Shown here: piece by piece, positions 16,055-24,073 of the stretch
How positions within the stretch are numbered: the first letter of the stretch is position 1
How the letters are laid out: each line of letters starts with the position of its first letter
Assembly (NCBI GenBank): GCA_964605725.1
Contig: CAZSDQ010000001.1
Span: 1 to 64,000 of the forward strand
DNA from: JAAZNV01 sp964605725
GTDB lineage: Bacteria > Patescibacteriota > WWE3 > UBA101185 > UBA10185
Direction of reading: 5' to 3'
DNA: 64,000 nucleotides
Position numbers and translations under genes: made by a program
Notes under the pieces: model-generated
Told to the model about the DNA's origin: nothing
The model's database searches: none
Seen by the model: the letters and a program-made list of their open reading frames with translations, nothing else

Positions 16055-16129
16055 GGGGACGTAGCTCAGTGGTAGAGCATTCGGCTCTTAACCGAAGTGT
16101 CGAGGGTTCGAGCCCCTCCGTCCTCACCA
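16055..16129 (+). tRNA. tRNA-Lys (anticodon CTT)
   Basis: Full cloverleaf with acceptor GGGGACG against CGTCCTC (one G-T pair), anticodon stem TTCGG/CCGAA, loop CTCTTAA and encoded CCA. The HAD phosphatase gene starts 9 bases after it. Confidence 0.95.
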
Positions 16130-16138
16130 GTTAAATTG

Positions 16139-16777
16139 ATGAAATCTAAATACAAAAACAATCTCATATTTGACTTCGACGGAACACTTGCTGATACTTT
16201 AGCATTTACAGTCAATGCTGCCACTGAAATTAATAGAAGCTTACATTTACTAAGTGACGAAAAAATAGATTTTGAAAAATTTAGATCAACAGATACGATA
16301 GGGTTTTTTAAAGATCTAGAAATTCCCACCTACAAACTAATTTTCTTTCTGTATAAGTATCAAAGGAAACAATCAAAACAAATAGATAATGTGAAAGTGT
16401 TTGATGAACTTCCTGCAGTTTTAAATCAATTAAAAAATAATGGTATAGGTTTAGGGGTTGCAACTTCTAATTCAACTAAAAACGTTAAATTGTTTTTGAA
16501 AAATAATAACTTGAATATGTTTAATTTTATTTATAGTTCGATTGACTATTTTCATAAAAATAAAATCTTGGAGAGAGCAATAAAAAAATATGGAATGGAA
16601 AAAGAAAATGTAATTTATGTTGGAGATGAAATTAGAGATATAAAAGCAGCAAAAGAAGCTGGTATTAAAATAGCGTCGGTAACTTGGGGTTATAATTTCG
16701 AAAATGTTTTAAATAAATATAAACCTGATTTCATGATAAATCGACCAGAAGAGCTTTTAAATCTCTATTTACCGTAG
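16139..16777 (+). CDS. HAD-superfamily phosphatase (phosphoglycolate phosphatase-like)
   Basis: A 212-residue soluble hydrolase. Motif I is 'FDFDGTLADT' near the N-terminus, motif II 'GVATSNST' near 115, and motifs III/IV 'YVGDEIRDIKAAKEAGI' near 170. A helical cap follows motif I, as in the Gph/PGP subclass. The physiological substrate is uncertain. The frame is open back into tRNA-Lys, but the ATG at 16139 lies just after the tRNA CCA end and gives the normal protein start. With no promoter between, the message is probably made by tRNA 3'-end processing. Confidence 0.85.
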   Translation: MKSKYKNNLIFDFDGTLADTLAFTVNAATEINRSLHLLSDEKIDFEKFRSTDTIGFFKDLEIPTYKLIFFLYKYQRKQSKQIDNVKVFDELPAVLNQLKNNGIGLGVATSNSTKNVKLFLKNNNLNMFNFIYSSIDYFHKNKILERAIKKYGMEKENVIYVGDEIRDIKAAKEAGIKIASVTWGYNFENVLNKYKPDFMINRPEELLNLYLP

Positions 16778-16821
16778 TATCATGTTCATCAATAACAATC
16801 TATCTTAAAGAAAGGGTGAGA

Positions 16822-16968
16822 ATGCGTACGATAGACTATGGATGCAGAGAGGCAATGATTTGTTATAAATGGAATCAATGGTTTAAAAAATATCACAGAC
16901 CAAAATTTGCATCAAGACACAGAAGAGAAAAGAAAGGACAGAAAAAGATAGAAAATAAAGAGAGATAG
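16822..16968 (+). CDS. Small basic protein of unknown function
   Basis: A 48-residue reading frame with a fair ribosome-binding site (AAGGGTGAG) and a strong terminator 17 bases after its stop. It contains two cysteines (about residues 8 and 14) and an Arg/Lys-rich C-terminal half 'HRPKFASRHRREKKGQKK'. No family is recognised. It lies 44 bases after the HAD gene and is probably on the same tRNA-Lys transcript. The basic composition suggests RNA or DNA binding. Confidence 0.55.
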   Translation: MRTIDYGCREAMICYKWNQWFKKYHRPKFASRHRREKKGQKKIENKER

Positions 16969-16984
16969 GTAAGTTTATAACCAA

Positions 16985-17017
16985 GCTCGGAATTATTAAT
17001 TTAAATCCGAGCCTTTT
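16985..17017 (+). terminator. Rho-independent terminator
   Basis: Perfect 7-bp stem GCTCGGA (16985-16991) with TCCGAGC (17006-17012) followed by CTTTTTAT. It ends the tRNA-Lys, HAD, small basic protein unit. Confidence 0.9.
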
Positions 17018-17056
17018 TATGTTATTGAGGATTTTTTTGTATAATGATGTTTATAA

Positions 17057-17141
17057 GCCGGAGTGGTGGAATGGTATACACGCAGTGTTCAGAACGCTGT
17101 GTCCAAAAGACTTGCAGGTTCGAGTCCTGTCTCCGGCACCA
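17057..17141 (+). tRNA. tRNA-Leu (anticodon CAG)
   Basis: Class II tRNA with long variable arm; acceptor GCCGGAG against CTCCGGC, anticodon stem CAGTG/CGCTG with one mismatched base pair position tolerated, loop TTCAGAA. CCA is encoded. Confidence 0.93.
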
Positions 17142-17153
17142 ACTATAAAATTA

Positions 17154-18890
17154 CTAATATTTACAAAAGGTCCTAACAAACATTTTTTCCCCAATCAAAT
17201 TATAAATAGGTGTTGTGTATTCCTCACTCATTATTAATCTATCATTTAGATCAAAATCATTGTCTTTTGACTTTAATAGAGAAACATTTTCTATTCTAGG
17301 GTTTGGTAAATGTTTAATTATTATCGGGTGTTCATTAAGATAGTTAAATAATTTAGCTAAGTAATTTCCGTTCCCCTCACTATATTCCTGAATAAAACAT
17401 ATTGGGTTATAGTCATCAATATTTAATAATTTCATACCACTATAATTATCACGCTCTTCCATTAAGGCAGACTTAATATATACAGAATCTAAAAAAATAT
17501 CAGTATTTTTGACCTCACCTGCCCTAGTAATTTCTTCGACCATTTTCCATTTTAAATTCATCTGCCTGTAGTAATCTACAGTAATTAAAAAGGTAATTGA
17601 GGATACTAAAAAGATTATAAAGTACATTATTAAAAGATTTTTATAATTATACTTATTTACTTTTAAAGCCGAATATATAGTAGTAATGACAAAAAAATTT
17701 AATAAATATCTATCGTAAAATTTGTCTGTGATCAATGCAATTAAATAAAAACTAAGGATCAATATTTCTAGTAATAAACTGGTTTTTGAAATATGGATTT
17801 TAAAATTATGTTTTTCACTAAAAGATTTAATCGATTTTTTAATAATACTTTCGACTATTACTACTATGGATATAGATATAAGAAAGGATAGAAGTAATTT
17901 AAAAGGAATATTGTTTAGTAGGTTTAGCCGTATATTGTTGAACATTTTTGCATACAAACCCTCCAAGTAAAAAATATTTCCAATTTTAAATAAGTTTCCT
18001 TCATAAATATATAAACCAACAAAAGCTGAGATTATTCCTATTGATATTTTCTCTTTTCTTTTCAAGTCTATAAATTTACTGATAGTAAAAGGTAGTAAAA
18101 TAAAACCAGAGTAAGAGAGATAGTGAATATTAAAAATCCTTCCAAATAGAGATTTAAGACTTGTAAAAAGCATCAGAATATTAAAACTTTTTGGAAATTC
18201 AGGATTAATATATTTTGGATATAGAAATCCAAACGTACTTATAACCACAAAAGGTAATACAATTGCTAAAAAACGCGAAATTTTTCTTTGAGAAGGTTTG
18301 TAATAATCTATAATTAAAAATATCGGAAATAATACAAATCCGTATTGTCTAATTAAGGTGGAAAGGCCTCCAAATATTGAAGAAATAACCAAATATCTAA
18401 TTTTGTCGTTACTTTGAGATTTAATAAAAAAGAAAATTGATAAAAGCCCAAATAATAAAAAATAATTTTCGGTCATGAAAGTCAAAGAGCTTGCAAAAAA
18501 AATTGGGTTAAATGTTATAGATAGAAGACAGGGTAGTATTAATGTTTTTTTTACATTCAGTGTTAATAAAATTTTAAAGATTATATATAAACATAAAATA
18601 GATATGAAAATAGTAAGAAACCTCAATGATACGTAGGAAATACCGAATAAAGCGGACCACAGTAGACCTAAATATCCTTGAAGTATAAAGGTTGGCGTAA
18701 TTAATGCACTTTTTTTAAACACCCCTATAGAAAAAGCTCGAACCTGGGTATAGTAGTAGAAATCGTCATTTACAGGATAATTTCCCCATGGCTGTACTAT
18801 TAAAATACTTATTAAGTACAAACTTACTGTAACTAAAAGAGGATATCTAGAAATAAATTCAATGATTTTGCTTAATGTATTTTTGAACAT
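17154..18890 (-). CDS. GT39-like polytopic membrane glycosyltransferase
   Basis: A 578-residue membrane protein with about eleven helices. The first extracytoplasmic loop contains 'YPVNDDFYYYTQVRAF' (about 38-53), where the D-D pair takes the place of the catalytic acidic residues of PMT/ArnT-like GT-C enzymes. The C-terminal ~130 residues are soluble and outside. The donor is expected to be a polyprenyl-phosphate sugar and the acceptor is unknown. It converges with tRNA-Leu(CAG), 13 bases away. A TATAAT-like box lies about 16 bases before its ATG. Confidence 0.65.
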   Translation of the reverse strand: MFKNTLSKIIEFISRYPLLVTVSLYLISILIVQPWGNYPVNDDFYYYTQVRAFSIGVFKKSALITPTFILQGYLGLLWSALFGISYVSLRFLTIFISILCLYIIFKILLTLNVKKTLILPCLLSITFNPIFFASSLTFMTENYFLLFGLLSIFFFIKSQSNDKIRYLVISSIFGGLSTLIRQYGFVLFPIFLIIDYYKPSQRKISRFLAIVLPFVVISTFGFLYPKYINPEFPKSFNILMLFTSLKSLFGRIFNIHYLSYSGFILLPFTISKFIDLKRKEKISIGIISAFVGLYIYEGNLFKIGNIFYLEGLYAKMFNNIRLNLLNNIPFKLLLSFLISISIVVIVESIIKKSIKSFSEKHNFKIHISKTSLLLEILILSFYLIALITDKFYDRYLLNFFVITTIYSALKVNKYNYKNLLIMYFIIFLVSSITFLITVDYYRQMNLKWKMVEEITRAGEVKNTDIFLDSVYIKSALMEERDNYSGMKLLNIDDYNPICFIQEYSEGNGNYLAKLFNYLNEHPIIIKHLPNPRIENVSLLKSKDNDFDLNDRLIMSEEYTTPIYNLIGEKMFVRTFCKY

Positions 18891-18960
18891 GTTGATTTTA
18901 AGTATTTCTATTATAGTTCATATATCAGTAGAAATTTATAGTATAATTCTAGATGTTATG

Positions 18961-19046
18961 GGCGGGTGGCGGAATTGGTATACGCGCAACGTTGAGGTCG
19001 TTGTGGGGTAAAACCCGTGCAGGTTCAACTCCTGTCTCGCCCACCA
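18961..19046 (+). tRNA. tRNA-Leu (anticodon GAG)
   Basis: Class II tRNA; acceptor GGGCGGG against CTCGCCC, anticodon stem CAACG/CGTTG, loop TTGAGGT, long variable arm, encoded CCA. The DUF2207 gene starts 11 bases after it. Confidence 0.94.
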
Positions 19047-19057
19047 AAGTAATGTAA

Positions 19058-20893
19058 ATGAAAATCAAAAACATCAGATTATTTTTATTACTTTCGATTG
19101 TCACACTTTCATTTGTAACCCCAGCAAAAGTATTTGCTGAAAGAATATCTGACTTTAATTCAGAAGTAGACATACGAAAAGATGGTACAGTTGAGATATC
19201 AGAGACAATAAAATATGACTTTGAATCAGCACAAAAACACGGTTTAGTTAGAGAGATAATCTATAAAAGAACAAATCAAGATAACAAAACCTACATTATT
19301 GATATTGATGTTCTAAGTGTGACAGACGAAAACGGCAATCCTTATAATTTTTCTACATCTAAAATTGGAAGTTACATAGAATTAAAAATTGGTGATGCAG
19401 ATAAATTAATTTCAGGTCAGAAAACCTACATTATAAAATACAAACTTTCAGGTTCAATGACGTACTTTACTGACCACGATGAGTTTTACTGGAATCTTGT
19501 TGGTTTTGATTGGCTAATACCTATTAGAAATTTCACTGCATCAATTTCAGTACCCGGATCTATCCGTCAAGACGATCTAAAATATATTTGTTACGAAGGG
19601 GTAAAGGACAGCACTTCCCAATCTTGTTTGATAAATTTTTCTGAAAACAAAATTCAAGTGTCTTCTAGTAAAAGTCTTAATCCAGGTGAAAATGTTACCG
19701 TCTCGTTGTCGTTTCCCAAAAATGCTATTGAAGTTCTTGAACCAAGAGAAGACAAGTCAGGAATTTTTTTACTAATATTCCAAGTATTTTTAGGAATATT
19801 GGCTTCACTTTGGTATCTTTTTTTACCCATCAAAATATTTTCAGATTATGTTAAACAAAAAAGTTTTTTAAAGAGTCACGAAAGAATAGTTTCCGCTTGG
19901 TTTGAACCTCCCCAATACGATGGCGGTAATGTGTTTTCACCCGCAGAAACAGGATTTATTGTTGATGGAGTAATAGATCATAAGGAGTTAACGGCTACCA
20001 TAATACATTTAGCCCAAAGAGGATTTCTAAAAATCAAAGAGGACGATAAAAAGCACTTCTCGTTTGTGAGATTAAAAAGTATAGATTCTCCCGATCTTAG
20101 AAATTTTGAACAACAGGTTATGAGCGCAATCTTTAAAGAAGGGGTTTCAATTAAAGATCTTGATGAAAAATCACTTGAAAATTTAAACCAAGGATTACCT
20201 AATTTGGAAAAGTTTAACGATCTTATAAAAATCCCACAACTAGTTAATCTTGAAAACGAGATCAAGGGTACTCCTGTAGATGTGAAAGAGGAGGTAAGAG
20301 ACACCGATTTGAAAAAATCGAAAACAATGTTTGGAAAAATCACTAAATTTAATAAATACGTGGAAGAAGAAGTAGTAGAAAAAGGTATGTTTGAAGATAA
20401 ACCCACAGAAACTTATACAAAGAATATGACACTGTTCGCCCTAGGATTAACGACTTTAAACCCTTTGTTATCAATTGCAGGATTTGTTGCTGGAAGAAAA
20501 TCAACAAAAAGAACATTAAAGGGAATTGAAAAGTATTCTGAAGCAATGTCTTTAATGAATTTTTTAAAATCTCAGGATGAACAAATAAATTTTCAAGCAA
20601 TGAACCAAATGTTTTTTGAAAAACTTTTACCTTATGCCGCTGCTTTTGGTGTTGAAAAACAATGGGCAAAGAGATTCAAGGATATTTATTTAACAAAACC
20701 TGATTGGTATGAAGGAGAAAACTTTTCTAATAGCGTTTTTATTAGTTCGATGACTGGTAATATTGGCGGTTCTATGAAATCTTCTTACAGTTCTGGCATG
20801 TCTTCTACAAGATCTTCTTCAGGTTTTTCGTCCGGGTTTTCAGGAGGTTCTTCGGGAGGTGGCGGCGGTGGAGGTGGTGGAGGTAGCTGGTAA
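19058..20893 (+). CDS. DUF2207-family membrane protein
   Basis: A 611-residue protein: signal peptide (about 4-24), an extracytoplasmic DUF2207 domain recognisable from 'DFNSEVDIRKDGTVEISETIKYDF', a membrane helix near 235-255, a cytoplasmic domain beginning 'WFEPPQYDGG..FSPAETGFIVDG', a second hydrophobic hairpin near 455-475, and a serine/glycine-rich end finishing in a run of glycines. The layout and Gly tail are typical of the family, whose role is unknown. There is no room for a promoter between the tRNA-Leu CCA end and this ATG (11 bases), so it is probably co-transcribed with the tRNA. Confidence 0.87.
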   Translation: MKIKNIRLFLLLSIVTLSFVTPAKVFAERISDFNSEVDIRKDGTVEISETIKYDFESAQKHGLVREIIYKRTNQDNKTYIIDIDVLSVTDENGNPYNFSTSKIGSYIELKIGDADKLISGQKTYIIKYKLSGSMTYFTDHDEFYWNLVGFDWLIPIRNFTASISVPGSIRQDDLKYICYEGVKDSTSQSCLINFSENKIQVSSSKSLNPGENVTVSLSFPKNAIEVLEPREDKSGIFLLIFQVFLGILASLWYLFLPIKIFSDYVKQKSFLKSHERIVSAWFEPPQYDGGNVFSPAETGFIVDGVIDHKELTATIIHLAQRGFLKIKEDDKKHFSFVRLKSIDSPDLRNFEQQVMSAIFKEGVSIKDLDEKSLENLNQGLPNLEKFNDLIKIPQLVNLENEIKGTPVDVKEEVRDTDLKKSKTMFGKITKFNKYVEEEVVEKGMFEDKPTETYTKNMTLFALGLTTLNPLLSIAGFVAGRKSTKRTLKGIEKYSEAMSLMNFLKSQDEQINFQAMNQMFFEKLLPYAAAFGVEKQWAKRFKDIYLTKPDWYEGENFSNSVFISSMTGNIGGSMKSSYSSGMSSTRSSSGFSSGFSGGSSGGGGGGGGGGSW

Positions 20894-20927
20894 GTTATCT
20901 ATTTTTTGTTTATAATGTTTTAGTTAT

Positions 20928-21002
20928 GCGACGGTAGTTCAGTGGTAGAATGTCTCCTTGCCAAGGAGAAGGTCGCCGGTTCGAATCCGGTCCGTCGCTC
21001 CA
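20928..21002 (+). tRNA. tRNA-Gly (anticodon GCC)
   Basis: Acceptor GCGACGG against CCGTCGC, anticodon stem TCTCC/GGAGA, loop TTGCCAA, encoded CCA. Nearly identical in body to the next tRNA. Confidence 0.96.
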
Positions 21003-21052
21003 AGTTTTTGTTTTGAAAAGGTAACAAGTTAGGTTGTACGTTTTTTAGTTAT

Positions 21053-21127
21053 GCGACGGTAGTTCAGTGGTAGAATGTCTCCCTTCCAAGGAGAAGGTCG
21101 CCGGTTCGAATCCGGTCCGTCGCTCCA
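21053..21127 (+). tRNA. tRNA-Gly (anticodon TCC)
   Basis: Same sequence as the tRNA at 20928 except within the anticodon loop, which reads CTTCCAA in place of TTGCCAA. The 12 bases before both genes are also shared, pointing to tandem duplication followed by anticodon change. Confidence 0.96.
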
Positions 21128-21182
21128 CTTTTTTATATAATTTTTTCCAAATAATTAAGGTATAATTGAGGCGTTACATACT

Positions 21183-21256
21183 GGCCTGGTCGCCAAGTGG
21201 TAAGGCAAGGGTCTGCAAAACCCTTATCGCGGGTTCGATTCCCGCCCAGGCCTCCA
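21183..21256 (+). tRNA. tRNA-Cys (anticodon GCA)
   Basis: Acceptor GGCCTGG against CCAGGCC, anticodon stem AGGGT/ACCCT, loop CTGCAAA, encoded CCA. Its own TATAAT box lies near 21161. Confidence 0.95.
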
Positions 21257-21303
21257 TATTGCTAAAAGTGTGTAATAATTGGTAGAATTTAGTGTTTAAA
21301 CAT

Positions 21304-21379
21304 GGGGCGGTAGCCAAGGTGGTCAAGGCACCGGTCTGAAAAACCGGCTATGTGGGTTCGACTCCCACCCTCCCCACCA
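21304..21379 (+). tRNA. tRNA-Phe (anticodon GAA)
   Basis: Anticodon stem CCGGT/ACCGG with loop CTGAAAA and T-arm GTGGG/CCCAC. The acceptor stem GGGGCGG/CCTCCCC carries one C-T mismatch at the fifth pair. CCA is encoded. Confidence 0.93.
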
Positions 21380-21431
21380 AATCCTGATATATGTTGTTGT
21401 AGCAACTAATTAATTATCTAATAAATAATTT

Positions 21432-21896
21432 TTACTTGACCAATTTCTTCTCCATGCAGACCATCTCTATATCCCCGAATAGTATATTTTCTAAGGTTTT
21501 AAACCCTAAACTAGTATAAAAACGCTTAGCATTTAAAGTAGCGTTTAAAGATATCTTATTTTTGTTATTTTTTATAAATTCCTTTTCAATATATCTATAC
21601 AATTTCTTACCGTAACCTTTTCCTTGATAATCCGGATCTATCTGTATTTGGTAAAGATTCTGATCTTCCAAATCATATTGAGCAAAGCCAATTATCTTAT
21701 TGCTCTTTTTAATAATTATCCAAGAAGTGTTATCAAATTGAGATAGCACATTTTTTTCATTAATTTGCCCTAACCATGACTCAATAACTTTAGGATCGTA
21801 GATATCTGCATTAGTTTCTACAATGCATTTTTTATGTATTATTACGATGTTTTTTATATTCTCTTTTTTTGCTTGGGTGATTATTGAATTATTCAT
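21432..21896 (-). CDS. GNAT-family N-acetyltransferase
   Basis: A 154-residue enzyme of the GNAT fold that moves an acetyl group from acetyl-CoA to an amine. The acetyl-CoA pyrophosphate loop is visible as 'QIDPDYQGKGYGKKLYRYIE' near 90-110, and the C-terminal 'AKRFYTSLGFK' motif near 127-137 is typical. The substrate is unknown. It lies downstream of the Cys-rich peptide gene on the same strand but after a terminator, so it may or may not belong to that locus. Confidence 0.8.
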   Translation of the reverse strand: MNNSIITQAKKENIKNIVIIHKKCIVETNADIYDPKVIESWLGQINEKNVLSQFDNTSWIIIKKSNKIIGFAQYDLEDQNLYQIQIDPDYQGKGYGKKLYRYIEKEFIKNNKNKISLNATLNAKRFYTSLGFKTLENILFGDIEMVCMEKKLVK

Positions 21897-21910
21897 TTAT
21901 ATTTAATGAT

Positions 21911-21962
21911 AAAAAAGATGGGGACGATATACATAGAATTAAAATTCATGTTTAAAGTCCCC
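21911..21962 (-). terminator. Terminator after the Cys-rich peptide gene
   Basis: GGGGAC (21920-21925) pairs with GTCCCC (21957-21962); inside, GAATT/AATTC pair again. On the minus strand the stem is followed by ATCTTTTTT. It ends the peptide and radical-SAM transcript. Confidence 0.7.
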
Positions 21963-21979
21963 TCTGGTTTGGCCAATAA

Positions 21980-22090
21980 TTAATCACCGTGCTTTTTCTT
22001 GCAACCCCCATCTTGCTTACAACATCCAGGATGGGAATGTCCCGTAACACGAGTTTTATTCTTGGGCCAAGTTACTAACACTTTCTTCAT
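21980..22090 (-). CDS. Candidate RiPP precursor peptide, 36 residues, Cys/His/Gly-rich core
   Basis: A short frame preceded by the excellent ribosome-binding site GGAGAGGAGG seven bases before the ATG. The N-terminal half, MKKVLVTWPKNKTRVTG, looks like a leader; the C-terminal half, HSHPGCCKQDGGCKKKHGD, carries three cysteines, three histidines and a Gly-Gly. It starts 28 bases after a radical SAM/SPASM enzyme gene and is followed by a terminator. Short Cys-containing peptides next to SPASM enzymes are usually their substrates, with thioether or other carbon cross-links installed. No known precursor family is recognised, and the alternative is a small metal-binding protein. Confidence 0.65.
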   Translation of the reverse strand: MKKVLVTWPKNKTRVTGHSHPGCCKQDGGCKKKHGD

Positions 22091-22118
22091 TATGGTACCT
22101 CCTCTCCTTCGTCATGAT

Positions 22119-23378
22119 TTAGAATCGGTCTATATCAACCTCATCTATAACGATTGGGGCAATTCTATCATCTGTAGCTATCAACAGCAATAGCTCCGGT
22201 ATTAGCGTGTGTTGAACTACACATGTGAAATTAGATTTTTTAAGTGGAAAACCATTTTTCCAAATACTAGCCATCGGACATCCACCATGGCATATCATTC
22301 TGAGATTGCAGTTTGAACAACCACCTAATTGATTCACAAAGTGTATATCTTCGAGTTTTTTCTTTTTGTTTAAATCAAATACCAAACCATTTTCCACCTT
22401 ACCGTAGATAAAAATATCAGCGTAAGGATCATTAGGTCTTGCAACTTCTACACAAGATGTAATTAGCCCGTGTGGTGTTAAAACTTTATTACCGTTTGGC
22501 ATTCCGCAGTAAAATTCATTGCTAGGCTCTGATAAAAAACCTGTATCTAACGTTATTTTATATCCTTTGTCTGCAATGTGTTTTATTACTTCTATCATTG
22601 CTCTGGAAAACTTTATTGGATCAGGTTCCATAGACAAATCTGCTCTTGACACATCAGTAGATAGCGCAGGTTCAATTTTTATACTTTTTACACCTAAAGA
22701 GCTTACTAAATCTACAGTAGATATAAGCGTATCTAATCCTTCTGACGTAACAATACACTGTACTATAACATCTACTCCTGATTGGATTAATTTTTTGATG
22801 TTTTCAATTACTATACTTGAGGATCCACTACCATCAGCAAAAGGTCTTTGAATATTTTGCCTTACGCCATCAAATGATACACGAACACCAGCATTATTTT
22901 TAATTAGCCATTCACAAGCATTATTTCCGAAAGTTCCATTGCTAACAACGTTAACTTGGACTTCATCAAATAGTGTTTTTGCGTATTCTACAATTTCCAA
23001 AACCCTTTCGAAGTATAATAAAGGTTCTCCGCCACCCACTAGAAATAAATCGAGATAATCTCCATCAGAGCTCTCTCGTACGGAATTAAGAGCTTCTTTT
23101 GCTGTTTCAAAGGAGATTAACTCCTTTGATTCTCCTCCTCGTGCGTAGCAATATTCACACCTGAGATTACAATCAAAAGTCACTATAATTCCTAAGGAGG
23201 CGTTGTTCCTTGAGTGTTCATTTATATTTTCAATGGGAACAGAATAAGCCTCGAACATTAAACTTTCTAAATCCTCATCAGTAGCATCTAATCCAAATAA
23301 GATGTTTCCAGGGTAAACAACGGCAAAGTTTCTTATTCCGGGTAATTTAACAACACACACCTCATTTTTCTCAACCAT
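22119..23378 (-). CDS. Radical SAM/SPASM peptide-modifying enzyme
   Basis: A 419-residue enzyme. The [4Fe-4S]-SAM motif is C70-x3-C74-x2-C77, the SAM-binding GGGEP is at 115-119, and a full seven-cysteine SPASM domain follows: Cys291, 309, 354, 357, 363, 367 and 386. This set-up ligates two auxiliary clusters and is typical of anSME, sactipeptide and other RiPP maturases. About 60 N-terminal residues before the radical domain could be a peptide-recognition region. A good ribosome-binding site (AAGGAGAGAA) precedes the ATG, and the candidate substrate gene lies 28 bases downstream. Confidence 0.9.
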   Translation of the reverse strand: MVEKNEVCVVKLPGIRNFAVVYPGNILFGLDATDEDLESLMFEAYSVPIENINEHSRNNASLGIIVTFDCNLRCEYCYARGGESKELISFETAKEALNSVRESSDGDYLDLFLVGGGEPLLYFERVLEIVEYAKTLFDEVQVNVVSNGTFGNNACEWLIKNNAGVRVSFDGVRQNIQRPFADGSGSSSIVIENIKKLIQSGVDVIVQCIVTSEGLDTLISTVDLVSSLGVKSIKIEPALSTDVSRADLSMEPDPIKFSRAMIEVIKHIADKGYKITLDTGFLSEPSNEFYCGMPNGNKVLTPHGLITSCVEVARPNDPYADIFIYGKVENGLVFDLNKKKKLEDIHFVNQLGGCSNCNLRMICHGGCPMASIWKNGFPLKKSNFTCVVQHTLIPELLLLIATDDRIAPIVIDEVDIDRF

Positions 23379-23443
23379 TTCTCTCTCCTTATTCTAAAGA
23401 TAATTTTTTATTGGGCTGATTCTACATTATGCTTTAAATAGAA

Positions 23444-23944
23444 TCAAATCATAGTTACTAACCCAATGTTTTTAGGCCCCTCAAAATCAAAAGTTACTAC
23501 CTTATATTTCACACCGTTAGATTCGTAGAATTTGGATATTTCACTAATCATTGCATCTCTTCCTAGTTTTTTATTTTGATTCCAAAAATTACAACAAGGT
23601 ATTAAAATTGTATTCGTCCCTAGAGCGGACTTAGCTACTTCAATTGTGGCTTCATCCGGATGTAAACCAATAACTAGATCGTAATAAGATGCGTCTTCGG
23701 AGGAAAACTCTTCTTGTAAGTTATCAACTCCTAATAGCGGGTATCCTCTGGGGTCAACCACGGTAGATTTATAGTTATATTTTTTATTTAACACTCTCGA
23801 TAACATACCTCTTCCTCCGGCAACATCAGCAATATATTCAATGTTTCTTCCAAATGTCTCAAAAACAAAACCAGCCACAACCTCAAATCTTTGAGGGTCC
23901 CCGTGAAATTTATGTCCTTTATATGTACCACCCTTAGTGCTCAT
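23444..23944 (-). CDS. Class I SAM-dependent methyltransferase-like protein
   Basis: A 166-residue protein with a Rossmann-like opening: 'YIADVAGGRGMLSRVL' (about 38-53) is motif I, 'STVVDPRG' gives the acidic end of strand 2, and 'YDLVIGLHPDEAT' the strand-4 region with 'IPCCNFW' after strand 5. The fold is smaller than usual, so it may act on a small or peptide substrate. It is upstream of the radical SAM gene on the same strand (65-base gap) and has its own TATAAT box exactly 6 bases before the ATG. A role in the peptide pathway is inferred only from position. Confidence 0.7.
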   Translation of the reverse strand: MSTKGGTYKGHKFHGDPQRFEVVAGFVFETFGRNIEYIADVAGGRGMLSRVLNKKYNYKSTVVDPRGYPLLGVDNLQEEFSSEDASYYDLVIGLHPDEATIEVAKSALGTNTILIPCCNFWNQNKKLGRDAMISEISKFYESNGVKYKVVTFDFEGPKNIGLVTMI

Positions 23945-23989
23945 AGAGGGATTATACTAGAGAAAATGTATTGCTAATAAATTATTAAG

Positions 23990-24021
23990 TTCCCAACAAC
24001 CTCCCAGATAGTCCACCAAAT
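23990..24021 (+). repeat. 32-bp direct repeat, copy 1
   Basis: Core TTCCCAACAACCTCCCAGAT continues TAGTCCACCAAAT. Two further copies lie at 24607 and 25393. In the same frame as the others it encodes SQQPPR-stop, but here there is no full gene before it, only about 15 in-frame codons, as if a gene had been lost. Confidence 0.8.
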
Positions 24022-24073
24022 TATTGGTATTGCTGTTATAACAATAAATAACATAACCTGATATAATTTACCC

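Noticed and set aside
20830..20893. Glycine run at the end of the DUF2207 protein as a frameshift or assembly fault
   Set aside because: A glycine-rich C-terminal tail is usual in this family.
21999..22193. Plus-strand frame over the RiPP precursor
   Set aside because: Antisense to two genes with good ribosome-binding sites; no signals of its own.
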